A stretch of DNA of 7,886 bases, taken from positions 1 to 7,886 of the forward strand of contig JAITBS010000501.1 of the NCBI GenBank assembly GCA_031283515.1, given 5' to 3'. Source of the stretch: Planctomycetaceae bacterium (GTDB taxonomy: Bacteria > Planctomycetota > Planctomycetia > Pirellulales > Thermoguttaceae). The number at the start of each line of letters is the position of its first letter. The first letter of the stretch is position 1. The position numbers and the translations under genes are program-made. The notes under the pieces are model-generated. The model made no database searches. It was not told the DNA's origin and was given only the letters and a program-made list of their open reading frames with translations. Below, in pieces: positions 7,461 to 7,886 of the stretch.

Positions 7461-7502
7461 GGATAGTGAATAGTGGATAGTTGATAGTGGATAGTGGAGA
7501 GT
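7461..7502. repeat. Heptanucleotide tandem array A (six units, RRATAGT)
   Basis: Six contiguous 7-base units in perfect register: GGATAGT, GAATAGT, GGATAGT, TGATAGT, GGATAGT, GGAGAGT. A degenerate unit, TCTTAGT, precedes them. The array abuts hairpin element A. Because only certain positions vary, this looks like a maintained short tandem repeat rather than chance. Degenerate heptad arrays of this kind are found in intergenic DNA of several bacterial groups; their function is unknown. Confidence 0.85.
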
Positions 7503-7547
7503 GTCGCAAGCGGAGTATTTACCATTTCGGCAGTAATTCCGCTTGCG
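7503..7547. repeat. Hairpin element, copy A
   Basis: A perfect 10-bp inverted repeat (CGCAAGCGGA at 7505-7514, TCCGCTTGCG at 7538-7547) encloses a 23-base spacer. The segment 7500-7547 matches copy B (7669-7716) at 45 of 48 positions, and the arms are better matched in this copy. Its left side joins a heptad array; its right side lacks the inverted heptads that flank copy B. It resembles a REP- or MITE-type palindrome. No transposase is present in the window that obviously mobilises it. Confidence 0.85.
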
Positions 7548-7556
7548 TTATTCTTC

Positions 7557-7569
7557 GTCCTGAAAGGAC
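7557..7569. repeat. CCTGAAAGG hairpin 1
   Basis: GTCCT-GAA-AGGAC is a perfect 5-bp stem with a GAA loop. It pairs conceptually with the hairpin at 7623-7635, which has the same loop and stem except for a compensatory T-A to C-G change. Together they bracket a larger hairpin. I recall CCTGAAAGG-type intergenic repeats from planctomycete and Bacteroidetes genomes; this is memory, not a search result. Confidence 0.75.
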
Positions 7570-7581
7570 AACACAAGCCAG

Positions 7582-7600
7582 CCCTACCCAACGGGTAGGG
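7582..7600. repeat. Strong 8-bp hairpin CCCTACCC / GGGTAGGG
   Basis: CCCTACCC (7582-7589) and GGGTAGGG (7593-7600) are perfect complements separated by AAC. Six of the eight base pairs are G-C, making this the most stable short hairpin in the window. Neither side has a T-tract and no gene reads into it closely, so an intrinsic terminator is not supported. It sits midway between the two CCTGAAAGG hairpins, as one module. Confidence 0.8.
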
Positions 7601-7622
7601 TTCAATCATCATCAACAATTTC

Positions 7623-7635
7623 GCCCTGAAAGGGC
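7623..7635. repeat. CCTGAAAGG hairpin 2
   Basis: GCCCT-GAA-AGGGC is a perfect 5-bp stem with a GAA loop. It is in the same orientation as hairpin 1 and differs only by a paired substitution (T-A in hairpin 1, C-G here) that preserves base pairing. This suggests the structure matters, or mattered when the repeat spread. Confidence 0.75.
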
Positions 7636-7643
7636 AATAGAGT

Positions 7644-7752
7644 TAATAGTGGATAGTGAATAGTGAATAGTGTCGCAAGCGGAGTATTTACCGTTTTGGC
7701 AGTAATTCCGCGTGCGAACTCTCCACTATTCACTACTCACTCATAACTATTC
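7644..7752. repeat. Hairpin element copy B flanked by inverted heptad arrays
   Basis: This appears to be the more complete version of the repeat. Left: four in-register heptads (7644-7671: TAATAGT, GGATAGT, GAATAGT, GAATAGT). Centre: the hairpin element, arms 7674-7683 and 7707-7716, with one mismatch in the arms. Right: five heptads in inverted orientation, also in perfect register (7718-7752: ACTCTCC, ACTATTC, ACTACTC, ACTCATA, ACTATTC). The whole unit of about 110 bases is a hyphenated palindrome, as expected of a MITE- or REPIN-like element. The right arm's first 18 bases (7718-7735) are also the inverse of 7485-7502 at 17 of 18 positions, so the cluster 7461-7752 as a whole has terminal inverted repeats. 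Confidence 0.75.
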
Positions 7753-7763
7753 ACTAAAACTGA

Positions 7764-7844
7764 CCTCATTTTCACCTCATTTTCCGAACAAAACAACCTC
7801 AGTAGCCAATAAGCCTCTCAACACGTCAACCTCATTACCTCATT
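7764..7844. repeat. Dispersed CCTCATT motifs
   Basis: CCTCATT occurs at 7764, 7775, 7830 and 7838, with a variant CCTCAGT at 7797. The last two copies form the left arm of the large inverted repeat that follows, and two inverted copies (AATGAGG) form its right arm. Successive starts from 7764 to 7830 are 11, 22 and 33 bases apart, multiples of about one helical turn, which may be chance. No coding potential is evident here. Confidence 0.6.
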
Positions 7845-7874
7845 GTTTTCCGTGTGAATGAGGTAATGAGGTTG
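7827..7874. repeat. Perfect 18-bp inverted repeat
   Basis: CAACCTCATTACCTCATT (7827-7844) and AATGAGGTAATGAGGTTG (7857-7874) are exact reverse complements with a 12-base loop. Each arm holds two CCTCATT motifs. On the plus strand the stem is followed by TTGTTTTATGAT, loosely terminator-like, but no plus-strand gene in the window reads into it and the stem is AT-rich. It may instead be a repeat-element end, a cruciform, or a terminator or operator belonging to a gene beyond the right edge. Confidence 0.8.
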
Positions 7875-7886
7875 TTGTTTTATGAT

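Larger units (their letters stand above)
7377..7886. other. Gene-free repeat-rich region upstream of the UvrA-half promoter
   Basis: I find no believable gene in these 510 bases. The only open frame of note (plus strand, 7481-7663, 60 codons) translates the repeats themselves and starts inside a heptad array. From left to right the region holds about 80 bases of plain AT-rich DNA, heptad array A, hairpin copy A, the CCTGAAAGG module, heptads with hairpin copy B and inverted heptads, the CCTCATT motifs, and the 18-bp inverted repeat. It probably separates two divergently or independently transcribed regions. Confidence 0.7.

Noticed and set aside
7445..7473. Plus-strand TTGACA followed 17 bases later by GAATAG
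   Set aside because: The -35 is perfect but the -10 is poor and lies inside the heptad array, and no gene follows on the plus strand.
7481..7663. Plus-strand 60-codon open frame across the repeats
   Set aside because: It is a translation of heptads and hairpin repeats with no start signal. Similar short hypothetical proteins are typical annotation artefacts of this repeat type.
7461..7752. CRISPR-like array
   Set aside because: Repeats are 7-base contiguous tandem units or two hairpin copies; there are no regularly spaced unique spacers and no cas genes.

Overview
The window looks like a chromosomal segment from a low-GC planctomycete, possibly one of the gut or rumen-type Pirellulales relatives. 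This placement is an inference. It rests on a secreted DUF1080 protein, a membrane-anchored Ser/Thr kinase with a zinc-ribbon N-terminus and a DWG (not DFG) motif, an Rpn/PD-(D/E)XK nuclease-transposase paralogue, an unusual UvrA, and the lack of Shine-Dalgarno sequences before any gene. No rRNA, tRNA or CRISPR array was seen.

Layout. All four convincing genes lie on the minus strand and are transcribed right to left. (i) 4916-7195 encodes a protein that is the complete second ABC half of UvrA and nothing of the first half. It has a C-terminal extension of about 355 residues that I cannot assign. A strong sigma70-like promoter (7348-7376) lies upstream of it. (ii) 2613-4853 follows 62 bases later, probably in the same transcript. 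It encodes a Ser/Thr kinase with a zinc ribbon, a long Ser/Asn-rich linker, the kinase domain, one membrane segment and an extracytoplasmic beta-rich domain. (iii) 1334-2458 encodes an Rpn-family recombination-promoting nuclease with an acidic N-terminal extension and a DUF4351-like tail. (iv) 174-1181 encodes an exported two-module DUF1080 protein. The gaps before (iii) and (iv) are about 150 bases each, AT-rich, and hold no convincing promoter or terminator.

The right end, 7377-7886, has no gene. It is a dense cluster of structured repeats: in-register heptanucleotide arrays (consensus RRATAGT), two 48-bp copies of a hairpin element, a module with two covarying CCTGAAAGG hairpins around an 8-bp-stem hairpin, one copy flanked by inverted heptad arrays, and a perfect 18-bp inverted repeat among CCTCATT motifs. 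This resembles REP- or MITE-type non-autonomous repeats.

How they work together. Only the UvrA half and the kinase are likely to be co-transcribed. Whether they cooperate functionally is unknown. The most noteworthy items are the free-standing UvrA half with its unknown C-terminal domain, and the repeat cluster upstream of its promoter. I see no clear evidence of a complete new defence or biosynthetic system.
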